Source: Limivivens sp934393555 (lineage in GTDB: Bacteria > Bacillota > Clostridia > Lachnospirales > Lachnospiraceae). From it: 19,887 bases of DNA. The notes below the pieces were generated by a model, which had not been told where the DNA came from, ran no database searches, and worked only from the letters and a program-made list of their open reading frames with translations. The stretch is taken from contig CAKRQP010000032.1 of assembly GCA_934393555.1 (NCBI GenBank), forward strand, positions 1 to 19,887, read 5' to 3'. This document shows, piece after piece, positions 6,908-13,353 of this stretch (position 1 is its first letter; each line of letters starts with the position of its first letter). The position numbers and the translations under genes were made by a program.

Positions 6908-7669
6908 ATGGAGACGAATGAAAAGAAGGCATTTCTGGAAGAGCTTCAGAAAGCACCGGAGATTTATGTGATCATGAGTGTATGTACCAAGATGCCGTAT
7001 GTATATTGTGAACCGGAGAGCTACGACGATCAGGTATTCCTGTTTCATAACGAAGAGGATGCCAAGAAACTGGCAGAGGATTACAAGCAGCAGGAGAATC
7101 CGGTCGTTGCCGTGAAGCTGGAGAACAAACAGTTCCTGGGCTTCTACTCCAGCCTGTTTATGATGGGTGTCAACGGCCTGAACGTGGATTTCGGCACGGA
7201 GAATGCGCAGACCATTCAGCTGACAGATCTTGTGAGAAGACCGGACTATTCCAAACTGCCGGAGGGTAAGGTGAAAGTAGAGAATCCGGAGCTTCAGCTC
7301 ACCACGATCTACTATATGCAGGAGATCCGCCGCAAACCGGGCATTGGCCAGCAGCCGAGATTCCGCGAGATGGAGGAGGAGATGATCACTCATTTCCGTG
7401 AGGGAACCTTCATCGTTCCGGTACAGACCGCAGACAAAGAGAACGGAGAGAAGGAGAGCAAGGTTCCGTTCATGAAGATGAAAAACGGCGACATCTATCA
7501 GCCGATCTTCACAGATATGCCGGAATTTTTCAAATTCTGCCGTGACGGTCAGTTCCGTGCAGCCGTTATCCCGTATGCAAAACTGAACAATGTGATCCTG
7601 AAACAGGCCAAAGGCGTGATCATGAACCCCTTTGGTGTCCGTCTGATCCTGAACAAAGGACAGTTTTAA
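6908..7669 (+). CDS. SseB family protein
   Basis: 253 residues, ATG 6908 with GAGAGGA upstream. The C-terminal 90 residues fit the SseB N-terminal-domain pattern: FIVPVQT, a charged loop, VPFMKMKNGDIYQPIFTDMPEFFKF, then AAVIPYAKLNNVIL and GVIMNPFGVRLIL. The N-terminal half (VIMSVCTKMPYV, then FLFHNEEDAKKLAEDY) looks like a second, diverged copy of the same alpha-beta fold, which would make a tandem arrangement. SseB was named from enhanced serine sensitivity in E. coli; its biochemical role is not established. No signal peptide or membrane segment is seen, so it is cytoplasmic. The PHP gene follows after 27 bases and is probably co-transcribed. Codon use looks highly expressed (many GAG, CTG and AAC codons), in line with the strong promoter. 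Confidence 0.8.
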   Translation: METNEKKAFLEELQKAPEIYVIMSVCTKMPYVYCEPESYDDQVFLFHNEEDAKKLAEDYKQQENPVVAVKLENKQFLGFYSSLFMMGVNGLNVDFGTENAQTIQLTDLVRRPDYSKLPEGKVKVENPELQLTTIYYMQEIRRKPGIGQQPRFREMEEEMITHFREGTFIVPVQTADKENGEKESKVPFMKMKNGDIYQPIFTDMPEFFKFCRDGQFRAAVIPYAKLNNVILKQAKGVIMNPFGVRLILNKGQF

Positions 7670-7696
7670 GTTCCGGATGACAGGGAGGGAATGTGC

Positions 7697-8557
7697 TTGA
7701 AGCTGGATATGCATTGCCACACTCACGAAGGGTCTGTGGACAGTAAGATCGGTGTAGAAGAGTATATCCGTATCCTGATAGAAAAGGGTTACGATGGCAT
7801 GCTGATCACTGATCATGATACCTATAACGGTTACCGCTATTGGAAGGAACATCTGAAAGGGAAAAAATACAAAGATTTTGTGGTTTTAAAAGGAATCGAG
7901 TATGACACCAACAACGCCGGCCATATGCTGGTCGTGATGCCTGAAAATGTGAAGCTCCGCATTCTGGAAATGCGGGGGATGCCGCTGCCGATGCTGCTCT
8001 TTATCGTGCATGCGTTCGGCGGGATCGTGGGCCCGGCCCATCCGTTCGGTGAAAAATATCTGAGCTTCACCAATACCCGATATTTTCGGAAAAACCGGAA
8101 TATTGTAGACAAATTTGACTTTATTGAAACCTTTAATTCCTGCGAGAATGCAGAGAGGAATATCCAGGCCAGACAGCTGGCGAATATTTACGGCAAACCC
8201 GGTTTCGGCGGCAGTGACTCTCATAAGACGAACTGTATCGGTACGGCCTATACACGCCTGCCGGAAACGGTGACGAAGGAATCCGAACTGATCTCTCTGG
8301 TGAAGGCGAATGCGCCCATCACCTATGGCGGCAGCATTTACAACAAGACCACCAAAGACAAGATCGGAAAAGTGAATGATGTGCTGATCTATTCCTTCTG
8401 GGTATACAATAAAGTATTAGGTCTGTCTCAGGTCATGAGACGGCGGGGGCAGTCCCGTTACCTCAACCTGAGCAAAGAGAAAAAAGAATATTTCTTCAAA
8501 TCCGGCGGACCGGTCCTGCCGGAGCTGGAGAGCAACATAAAAAAAGCTGAAGTCTGA
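7697..8557 (+). CDS. PHP domain-containing metal-dependent phosphoesterase
   Basis: 286 residues from TTG 7697, where GGAGG (7684-7688) is eight bases away. An in-frame ATG at 7691 exists but would be only two bases from the RBS, so TTG giving MKLDMHCHTHEGS is preferred. The PHP (polymerase and histidinol phosphatase) metal ligands are all visible: HCHTHEG, the LITDHDT motif, the glutamate in LKGIEYDT, a histidine in GPAHPFG and the closing GGSDSHKT. The fold is a distorted TIM barrel binding up to three divalent metals and hydrolysing phosphoesters. Relatives act on 3',5'-bisphosphonucleotides or nucleic acid ends, but the substrate here cannot be deduced. The last six codons form one arm of the shared terminator with the convergent gene. 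Confidence 0.85.
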   Translation: MKLDMHCHTHEGSVDSKIGVEEYIRILIEKGYDGMLITDHDTYNGYRYWKEHLKGKKYKDFVVLKGIEYDTNNAGHMLVVMPENVKLRILEMRGMPLPMLLFIVHAFGGIVGPAHPFGEKYLSFTNTRYFRKNRNIVDKFDFIETFNSCENAERNIQARQLANIYGKPGFGGSDSHKTNCIGTAYTRLPETVTKESELISLVKANAPITYGGSIYNKTTKDKIGKVNDVLIYSFWVYNKVLGLSQVMRRRGQSRYLNLSKEKKEYFFKSGGPVLPELESNIKKAEV

Positions 8558-8571
8558 CTTCAGCTTTTTTT
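8539..8571. terminator. Bidirectional terminator containing both convergent stop codons
   Basis: Perfect 15-bp arms: seven A then GCTGAAGT (8539-8553), a 3-base loop, then ACTTCAGC and seven T (8557-8571). It is symmetric, with a T-run on both strands. The PHP stop codon (8555-8557) starts in its loop, and the stop of the minus-strand gene (8560-8562 complement) lies in the arm. Confidence 0.9.
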
Positions 8572-8955
8572 GATGAATTCGTTTTTGCATTTCGGACAGG
8601 TGATGGCGATCTTTCCCTTTCCTCTGGGGATCCGGATCTTCTGTCCGCAGCTGGGACAGGTGTAAATGTGGAATTTCACCCGGTCCTGCAGCATCCGTTT
8701 TTCCTTGTTGAAAAAGCGGACGACCTGATTCTTGTACTTCAGGAACAGATCGTTCTCTTTTCTGCGCTGGGCATAATTTTTGGAAAACATGCGGAAGTAC
8801 AGAAGAAGGACGATGAGGAAGGTAACGCCGTTGAGAAAGCGGCTCCGCACAAAAAGTCCGAGGACCAGAAGGGCAATGGTGAGATAAAGGGAATATTTTC
8901 CCAGCTCATCCACCCCGTAACGACCGGTCATAAAACGCTGGAATTTTTCTTTCAT
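8560..8955 (-). CDS. Small membrane protein with C-terminal zinc ribbon
   Basis: 131 residues, ATG 8955 with GGAGG eight bases upstream. After a basic N-terminus (MKEKFQRFMTGRYG) there are two closely spaced membrane segments (about 21-36 and 41-56). A basic cytoplasmic stretch follows, then a zinc ribbon with C100, C103, C120 and C123 (CPSCGQKIRIPRGKG then CPKC), similar to the zinc-ribbon fold of MJ0042-like domains. Both termini are probably cytoplasmic. The start overlaps the flavodoxin stop as ATGA, so the two are translationally coupled. The function is unknown to me; a membrane-tethered sensor or binding module is only a guess. The last residues (IKKS) are encoded in the shared terminator. 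Confidence 0.75.
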   Translation of the reverse strand: MKEKFQRFMTGRYGVDELGKYSLYLTIALLVLGLFVRSRFLNGVTFLIVLLLYFRMFSKNYAQRRKENDLFLKYKNQVVRFFNKEKRMLQDRVKFHIYTCPSCGQKIRIPRGKGKIAITCPKCKNEFIKKS

Positions 8956-9473
8956 AGATCTGCCTCCATATTTTTAAATGCTGTCCTGGCGAAAGAAGCG
9001 GCGTTTCGGAAGTCCTCGCCGGAGGGATGGAAAAGCGCCTCGTCAAAGTTCTTGATCAGGCGGGTGGCCAGCTGGTCACGCTCGCCGCCGAGCATGGATT
9101 CGTATTTCTCACGGACACGGATGGGCATTTTCCCCTGGCAGAAAAAGCTGCCGAAATACTGGTTGTCATCCGGAAGGAAGGCACGGACCTTCTTTTCCAC
9201 CTCTGCATAATATTCCGGTGAATTTCCCATGCCGCAGGTTCCGAAAAGGGCTACCTTTTTTCCGTGGAGCTCGGATAGAAAGTCCAGGATCTCCACACTG
9301 GCTGTGCCGCGGTTGGCCCAGAAGCCGATAAAATAACAGTCTGCAGAAAGAGGATTTTTTGCACGATCCAGTTCCTGGATATCCTTGGAGGAAGAAGGAA
9401 GAGCCTGAAAAATCTCCTTCGCCACAGCGGCCGTATTTCCGGTGCCGCTTACATAAAGTACCTGTGTATTCAT
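8952..9473 (-). CDS. Flavodoxin family protein
   Basis: 173 residues from ATG 9473, with AGGAAG seven bases upstream. Upstream in-frame starts at 9560 and below lack an RBS. The N-terminal phosphate-binding loop VSGTGNTAAVAKEI binds FMN phosphate, as in flavodoxins (S/T-x-T-G-N-T). GFWANRGTAS and VALFGTCGMGNSPEYYAEVEKKV match the flavin-flanking loops of the Flavodoxin_3-type subfamily, and CQGKMPIRVREKYESML follows. The expected activity is electron transfer or a small quinone or flavin reductase-type role in the cytoplasm. The BilS flavodoxin partner of bilirubin reductase is, to my memory, of this general type, but no bilR-like gene is present, so I do not assign that name. It is coupled by a 4-base overlap to the zinc-ribbon membrane protein. 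Confidence 0.82.
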   Translation of the reverse strand: MNTQVLYVSGTGNTAAVAKEIFQALPSSSKDIQELDRAKNPLSADCYFIGFWANRGTASVEILDFLSELHGKKVALFGTCGMGNSPEYYAEVEKKVRAFLPDDNQYFGSFFCQGKMPIRVREKYESMLGGERDQLATRLIKNFDEALFHPSGEDFRNAASFARTAFKNMEADL

Positions 9474-9531
9474 AAAATCACTTCCTGTATGATAAAGATT
9501 CCCACAGGGGCAATGCCCCATGACTTCCTTT

Positions 9532-9540
9532 ATTCTACCA
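9532..9540 (-). promoter_or_regulatory. Extended -10 promoter of the flavodoxin gene
   Basis: On the minus strand TGG followed by TAGAAT (9537-9532) with no clear -35. The leader then carries a small GGGGC/GCCCC hairpin (9507-9519) before the RBS. The 116-bp gap from the TtcA-like gene argues for a separate promoter. Confidence 0.4.
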
Positions 9541-9589
9541 CAAGTTTTCTTCAAATACATGATGATAATATCAAATATTTATGAAGAAA

Positions 9590-10327
9590 CTATAAAAAAC
9601 GTTTGTCCTGACGCGTTGGCCAGTCCGGGATCCTGCCGTTCAGCACGGCTGTAAACATCCGTTCCTTTACTCCGTGATTCTGACGGTTCAGTTCCCGCAG
9701 AAGCTCCTTGATCTCCTGACGCTTCGTATGGCCGTCTGCTGGGCAGAGATTCTTCACGACAGGAAGCGCATATTTATTTTTAAACCCGATGATATCCGCC
9801 TCCCAGACAAACATCAGCGGCCGGATCACGGTGAGCTCCGTTCCGTCCAGATAAGTCACCGGCGGAAAAGAATAGAAGCGGCCCTCGTACATGAGAGAAA
9901 GCATCATGGTCTCCACGATATCATCCGAATGGTGGGCATAAGCCACTTTGTTGCAGCCGAGCTCTTTGGCTGCCTGATTGAGGGCACCGCGCCGAAGCTT
10001 GGCACAGAGAGAACAGGGATGGCTTTCCCGGCCCGCCGCAGTGATGATCTCGCCGATCTGAGTGGGGACTATGGTATACGGGACATCCAGGCTTTCACAG
10101 AGCTCACGGACCGGAGAAAGGTCAAAGCCCTGATATCCCAGATCTACAGAAATGGCATGAAGCTCAAAGGGATGCGGATAAAATTTTCTTAAACCGGCCA
10201 GTGCATAGAGAAGCGTCAGACTGTCCTTTCCGCCGGAAACGCCGACGGCGATCCGGTCTCCATCCTGGATCATCTGGTATTCCTCCACTGCTTTTCTGGT
10301 CAGATTCAAAAGACGCTGCAGTTTCAT
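9590..10327 (-). CDS. TtcA-like tRNA 2-thiolation PP-loop protein
   Basis: 245 residues. PP-loop ATP pyrophosphatase motif SGGKDS at 31-36, two cysteines C105 and C108 in PCSLCAKLRRG and a third, C195, in NLCPADG. This is the pattern of TtcA-type enzymes that hold a [4Fe-4S] cluster with three cysteines and thiolate a tRNA cytidine (position 32 in E. coli) after adenylation. AHHSDDIVETMM is the conserved block binding the adenylated intermediate. The start is ATG 10327; AAGGAG lies about 13 bases upstream, a rather wide spacing. The enzyme is cytoplasmic, with its own promoter (10355-10383). Family assignment is strong. Whether the target is C32 or another tRNA position is not shown, so no symbol is given. 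Confidence 0.85.
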   Translation of the reverse strand: MKLQRLLNLTRKAVEEYQMIQDGDRIAVGVSGGKDSLTLLYALAGLRKFYPHPFELHAISVDLGYQGFDLSPVRELCESLDVPYTIVPTQIGEIITAAGRESHPCSLCAKLRRGALNQAAKELGCNKVAYAHHSDDIVETMMLSLMYEGRFYSFPPVTYLDGTELTVIRPLMFVWEADIIGFKNKYALPVVKNLCPADGHTKRQEIKELLRELNRQNHGVKERMFTAVLNGRIPDWPTRQDKRFL

Positions 10328-10354
10328 AAACGGTTCAGTTCTCCTTTCCTTCCC

Positions 10355-10383
10355 ATTATTGGATAGAATCCGGAAAAAGTCAA
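10355..10383 (-). promoter_or_regulatory. Promoter of the TtcA-like gene
   Basis: On the minus strand TTGACT (10383-10378), a 17-bp spacer and AATAAT (10360-10355). Its -35 directly abuts the -35 of the plus-strand promoter at 10384. Confidence 0.6.
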
Positions 10384-10413
10384 TTGCTTTTTCACGGTAG
10401 TCTGTTGTATACT
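10384..10413 (+). promoter_or_regulatory. Promoter of the PfkB kinase leader
   Basis: TTGCTT (10384-10389), an 18-bp spacer and TATACT (10408-10413). The start near 10420 gives a leader of about 230 nt before the kinase ATG. Confidence 0.65.
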
Positions 10414-10422
10414 ATGATTACA

Positions 10423-10610
10423 GTGTCAAAAGGTCTGATCCCACCTGTGCTTGCACAAGGGTGGGAGAATGACCTTGGGACACGCCCCGATATGAGCATA
10501 AAAGTGGGATGTTAATCCCACGATATGCGAATAGCGGGAAGGATTGTGGGAGTGCAAAGCACGAAACAATCCGTGTAATCATGATTTTGGTGTTTTGACA
10601 CCAAAATCAT
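10423..10610 (+). promoter_or_regulatory. Long structured 5' leader RNA of the PfkB kinase (four hairpins in series)
   Basis: Hairpin 1 (10423-10483): GTGTC/GACAC, a 3x3 internal loop, AGGTC/GACCT, then TCCCACC/GGTGGGA and TGTG/CACA capped by a CTTG tetraloop. Hairpin 2 (10486-10538) is the 53-nt element, copy B. Hairpin 3 (10541-10572): GGATTGT/ACAATCC enclosing GTGC/GCAC. Hairpin 4 (10581-10610): perfect 13-bp arms ATGATTTTGGTGT and ACACCAAAATCAT with a TTTG loop and no T-run after it. The first strand of hairpin 1 (GTGTCAAAA, 10423-10431) is also complementary to TTTTGACAC (10593-10601) in hairpin 4, so two exclusive folds can be drawn. It contains no open reading frame worth calling. The structure is seen in sequence; its regulatory role is inference. 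Confidence 0.6.
10486..10538 (+). promoter_or_regulatory. 53-nt structured leader RNA element, copy B (candidate cis-regulatory RNA)
   Basis: CCCG, ATATGA, GCATA, AAA, GTGGGAT, GTTA, ATCCCAC, GA, TATGC, GAATAG, CGGG. It has the same three-helix fold and the same 53-base length as copy A (2736-2788, minus). P1 is CCCG/CGGG instead of CCCA/TGGG. P3 is GTGGGAT/ATCCCAC instead of GTGGAGC/GCTTCAC. P2 and the flanking internal loop ATATGA are invariant. Confidence 0.6.
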
Positions 10611-10651
10611 AAGATAAAACGTAACGATAAAACCATAAGGGAGGAACTACC

Positions 10652-11584
10652 ATGGATGTAATCAGCGTAGGAGAAATGTTGATCGACTTTACACCGGGAA
10701 AGGAAGCAAATTCATATGTCCGGAATCCCGGCGGTGCACCGGCCAATGCAGTGATCGCCATTGCAAGAAACGGCCTTTCCACCGGATTTGCCGGCAAACT
10801 GGGAGATGATGACTTCGGACGTTTTCTGAAAGAGACGTTGGAGAAGGAAGGAGTAAAAGTCCTCTGCCCGGAGCTGACCAAGGAAGCGATCACCACGCTG
10901 GCTTTTGTTACCTTATATGAGAATGGAGAGAGATCCTTTACATTTGCCAGAAAACCGGGAGCAGATATGCTTCTTACAAAAGATGATATTGATGAAAATG
11001 AGATCCGCCAGGCCAGAATGGTCCATGCAGGATCTGTAAATATGACAAAAGAACCCGCCAGAGGCGCAAACCTCTATGCCATGAAGACTGCCCATGACAA
11101 CGGCAGACTGGTAAGCTTTGATGTAAACTACCGCGATACCCTCTGGGAGAACGAGGCAGCCTGCAAAGAAGTGGCAGATCAGGTTTATGATTATGTAGAT
11201 TTCCTGAAGATCTCTGAGGAGGAACTTTATTTCGTAGGCGGTGAGGAAAACATTCCGGACTTTATGAAAGAGCATGGCATTTCTGTTGTCATCGAGACAC
11301 TGGGAGCAGACGGAGCCAAATACTTCTTCAATGGTCATTCCGAACATGTGCCGGGTCATAAAGTACATGCAGTGGATGCCACCGGAGCAGGAGATGCCTT
11401 CTGGGGCGGCTTCCTTTCCAAGATCCTTATGAGCGGTGTGAACAGCAAAGCGGACCTTACCGAGGAGATCGTAAAAGAAGCTCTCCGCTACGGAAATGCT
11501 TCCGGAGCTGTCTGCGTACAGCGTATGGGCGGCATTCCGGCCCTTCCCACCAAAGAAGAGATTGAAACGTATCTGAACAAATAA
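10652..11584 (+). CDS. PfkB family carbohydrate kinase (fructokinase-like)
   Basis: 310 residues, ATG 10652 with AAGGGAGGA upstream. The ribokinase/PfkB fold is marked by the N-terminal substrate-binding GGAPANA (27-33) after VGEMLIDFTPG, the FDVNYRDTLW block, and the C-terminal signature DATGAGDAF (242-250), with D248 as catalytic base in the GAGD anion hole. The GGAPANVA and LIDF..G pattern is typical of bacterial fructokinases, which make fructose 6-phosphate from fructose and ATP for glycolysis. Close relatives phosphorylate other ketoses, so the substrate is probable, not proven. It is cytoplasmic and monocistronic, ending at a bidirectional terminator. The unusually long folded leader, sharing an RNA element with the aldose 1-epimerase gene, suggests post-initiation control. 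No sugar transporter is adjacent; the ABC importer at 16496 is 5 kb away. Confidence 0.88.
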   Translation: MDVISVGEMLIDFTPGKEANSYVRNPGGAPANAVIAIARNGLSTGFAGKLGDDDFGRFLKETLEKEGVKVLCPELTKEAITTLAFVTLYENGERSFTFARKPGADMLLTKDDIDENEIRQARMVHAGSVNMTKEPARGANLYAMKTAHDNGRLVSFDVNYRDTLWENEAACKEVADQVYDYVDFLKISEEELYFVGGEENIPDFMKEHGISVVIETLGADGAKYFFNGHSEHVPGHKVHAVDATGAGDAFWGGFLSKILMSGVNSKADLTEEIVKEALRYGNASGAVCVQRMGGIPALPTKEEIETYLNK

Positions 11585-11591
11585 GAGCAAG

Positions 11592-11620
11592 AAAAAAGAG
11601 CGCCTGTGCGCTCTTTTTTT
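11592..11620. terminator. Bidirectional intrinsic terminator
   Basis: AAAAAAGAGCGC (11592-11603), loop CTGT, then GCGCTC and seven T (11608-11620); symmetric on both strands. It serves the kinase gene and the convergent DUF4358 gene. A second small hairpin, GCCGC/GCGGC, follows at 11623-11637. Confidence 0.9.
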
Positions 11621-11646
11621 GTGCCGCAAAATGCGGCTTTGTTTCA

Positions 11647-12120
11647 TCAGAAACCTGCTTTTTTCAGGATCTCTTCTGCCTTTGCAGTGTCATCGCAGAC
11701 ACAGAGGACAACGTATTTGCCGGAGGTCTTGATGATGGCATTTTCCAGCTTTGTGGTCTCTCCTGCATTGTAGGAAGAGTAGAGGTCTTTCTGGTTGCTG
11801 ACACGCTGCTTGAGAAGGTCACTTACCTCGGATACATAGTCGGCATCGCTGCATTTGATGACAGCTGCTTCACAGGCGGAAGCACCGGTGCTCATATAAG
11901 CGCTGGAAGCTTCGATCTTGGCAGTGTCCACAAAATAAGTGGAAGCCATGATGTCCGTGCTGATTTCAGAAAGCGTATCGCTGGTGACGGTTTCCTCTGC
12001 CAGCTGCTTTGCCAGCTCAGAAGGATCGGCAGTCACTTCGCCGGAGCTCTTTTTGCCGCCGCAGGAGGCAAGAAGAAGCAGGGATAAAAGGGCAACGAGG
12101 ATCAGTTTCAGTTTTTTCAT
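11647..12120 (-). CDS. DUF4358-type lipoprotein
   Basis: 157 residues, ATG 12120 with AAAGGAG eight bases upstream. The signal peptide MKKLKLILVALLSLLLLASC has lipobox LLASC with lipidated C20, so it is anchored on the outer face of the membrane. The mature part (about 35-155) reads as one alpha-beta domain: a helix ending in YFVDTAKIEASSAYMS, a strand with EAAVIKC, a long helix SEVSDLLKQRVSNQKDLYSS, then strands NAIIKTSGKYVVLCVCDD and a final helix AKAEEILKKAGF. That order matches the DUF4358 family of clostridial lipoproteins. The function is unknown. It lies 15 bases after the SGNH hydrolase, co-directional, and the pair diverges from MBOAT and DHHW genes, which suggests a part in surface O-acylation. 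Confidence 0.8.
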   Translation of the reverse strand: MKKLKLILVALLSLLLLASCGGKKSSGEVTADPSELAKQLAEETVTSDTLSEISTDIMASTYFVDTAKIEASSAYMSTGASACEAAVIKCSDADYVSEVSDLLKQRVSNQKDLYSSYNAGETTKLENAIIKTSGKYVVLCVCDDTAKAEEILKKAGF

Positions 12121-12135
12121 GGTAAATCTCCTTTG

Positions 12136-13212
12136 TTAATTACTTGCTGTAGTCTCTGTTTCCGAAGAAGTCTCGGATTCTGTCTCGGAAGAAGCCTCGG
12201 AACTGCTCTCAGAGGCTGTGCCTGCTGAAGAAGCAGAAGCTTCTGAAACATAGTGGGTCTTCAGATAATCCAGCATTTTTTTACAATATTCTTCGTACAT
12301 GTGGACGCCGTCACTGGAAGCTCCGTTGATGAGTGCGTGGTTTCCGTCGGAAAGCACTTCGTTTACATCCAGGAAATAATAACCGCCTTCGTTGCAGATG
12401 TTTAAAATGATGTTGTTCATTTTCTCAACGTTGGCATTGTTGATGTAATCACCGGTAGTGACCTTGGCCTCCTCCACATAGGGAACGGCGATGGCATAAA
12501 TGATGGCATCCGGGAACAGACGGCGGGTCTCACTCATCATCAGACGGTAGCTCTTGGTGAAGTCCTCCCAGACGTTTCCAAGCTCATTGGTTCCAAGCAT
12601 GAAATAGATCTTTTTGCATTTCTCCGGATACATGGCCTGGAAGACCGTGATGTTTCCATCCGGGGAAGCAATGCTCTGCTTGGTGAAGATATCGCAGACG
12701 TTCATTCCCACACTGGTAAGAAAATCTCCTGTGGTGATGCCGGACTGGTTGCGGAAGCCCTCCAGACGGGAATCTCCCACGAAAGTGGCATCGGCAAAGT
12801 ACGTATCATCGATGGCGGTGGCCTGTTTCTGGACGACCTGCTTGTTTGTGTGGTCGATACCGGTCTCCACATAGCCGGAAGCGGCAGCAGAAGTGTCAGA
12901 AGCAGAAGCGGAAGCTTCGGTGTCCGTTGTCGTGCCGGAATCCAGAGTCAGACCGGCTACGGTATCCTCGGCAGCATTTTTCACAACGTCTGTCTTCTTC
13001 TCTGTACTTTTCTCGGTCTCGGACGTTTCCGCCTTGATGCCGGCAAACAGCTCATCCAGCTGCTGGGAGATCTGCTCCGCAACCCCGTGCCGCGTGATGA
13101 TGTTGACGACCATCCGCCCCTCAAAGATCACCAGAACGGCAACGACGAGGATCAATACATGCAAAAAACGACCGGTAGGATTCCGTCGTTTTTTCTTCTT
13201 TTGTTCAGACAT
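12136..13212 (-). CDS. Membrane-anchored SGNH/GDSL hydrolase family protein
   Basis: 358 residues from ATG 13212 (AAGGGAG 11 bases upstream); a TTG further upstream at 13239 lacks an RBS. The N-terminus is basic (MSEQKKKKRRNP) with a single membrane segment at about 16-32, so the bulk is outside the cell. A low-complexity linker (about 60-125, rich in S, T, E, A) precedes the hydrolase domain. Block I is FVGDSRLEG with nucleophile S148, block III is MLGTNELG (207-212), with E instead of the usual D of GxND, and block V is SDGVHM with D301 and H304. All triad residues are present. A 35-residue Ser/Glu/Thr tail follows. Such enzymes add or remove O-acetyl groups on surface polysaccharides or peptidoglycan. 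The setting next to an MBOAT and a DHHW protein supports an acyl-transfer or esterase role. Confidence 0.85.
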   Translation of the reverse strand: MSEQKKKKRRNPTGRFLHVLILVVAVLVIFEGRMVVNIITRHGVAEQISQQLDELFAGIKAETSETEKSTEKKTDVVKNAAEDTVAGLTLDSGTTTDTEASASASDTSAAASGYVETGIDHTNKQVVQKQATAIDDTYFADATFVGDSRLEGFRNQSGITTGDFLTSVGMNVCDIFTKQSIASPDGNITVFQAMYPEKCKKIYFMLGTNELGNVWEDFTKSYRLMMSETRRLFPDAIIYAIAVPYVEEAKVTTGDYINNANVEKMNNIILNICNEGGYYFLDVNEVLSDGNHALINGASSDGVHMYEEYCKKMLDYLKTHYVSEASASSAGTASESSSEASSETESETSSETETTASN

Positions 13213-13255
13213 AAAATTGTTAACTCCCTTATAAAACAATGTGAGATAAAAAATG

Positions 13256-13284
13256 TTGTTTTTTCCCTTTTCCTATTATATAAT
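13256..13284 (+). promoter_or_regulatory. Promoter of the MBOAT-DHHW operon
   Basis: TTGTTT (13256-13261), a 17-bp spacer and a perfect TATAAT (13279-13284). Transcription should begin near 13291. The -10 is half of the palindrome TATTATATAATA (13274-13285). Confidence 0.7.
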
Positions 13285-13302
13285 AAACCCCGTAATTGTA
13301 AA
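13275..13302 (-). promoter_or_regulatory. Promoter of the SGNH hydrolase-DUF4358 operon, sharing the -10 palindrome
   Basis: On the minus strand TTTACA (13302-13297), a 16-bp spacer and a perfect TATAAT (13280-13275). The two -10 boxes overlap at bases 13279-13280 inside one 12-bp palindrome. Confidence 0.6.
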
Positions 13303-13353
13303 TAGTTTTTTGAAAACGTAACAAATTCTTAATGAAACTTAAGGAGTGACCGC

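Noticed and set aside
6866..7852. 328-codon open frame on the minus strand across the SseB and PHP genes
   Set aside because: It is antisense to two well-supported genes with promoter and RBS, has no RBS of its own and matches no family pattern; its hydrophobic look mirrors the complementary codons.
9474..9560. N-terminal extension of the flavodoxin from 9560
   Set aside because: No RBS, and the flavodoxin fold begins directly at MNTQVLYVSGTGNT, where an RBS is well placed.
10456..10467. AAGGGTGGGA in the kinase leader as a T-box
   Set aside because: The T-box core continues as GGTACCGCG and lies next to a terminator. Here the bases pair in a local hairpin and no terminator or specifier stem is present.
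2736..10538. Composite mobile element bounded by the two copies of the 53-nt element
   Set aside because: The copies are in inverted orientation with no transposase between them, no flanking target duplications visible, and differences that preserve base pairing rather than random decay.
10581..10610. Hairpin 4 of the kinase leader as an intrinsic terminator
   Set aside because: The 13-bp stem is perfect but AAGATAAAAC follows instead of a T-run, so classical termination on the plus strand is not supported.
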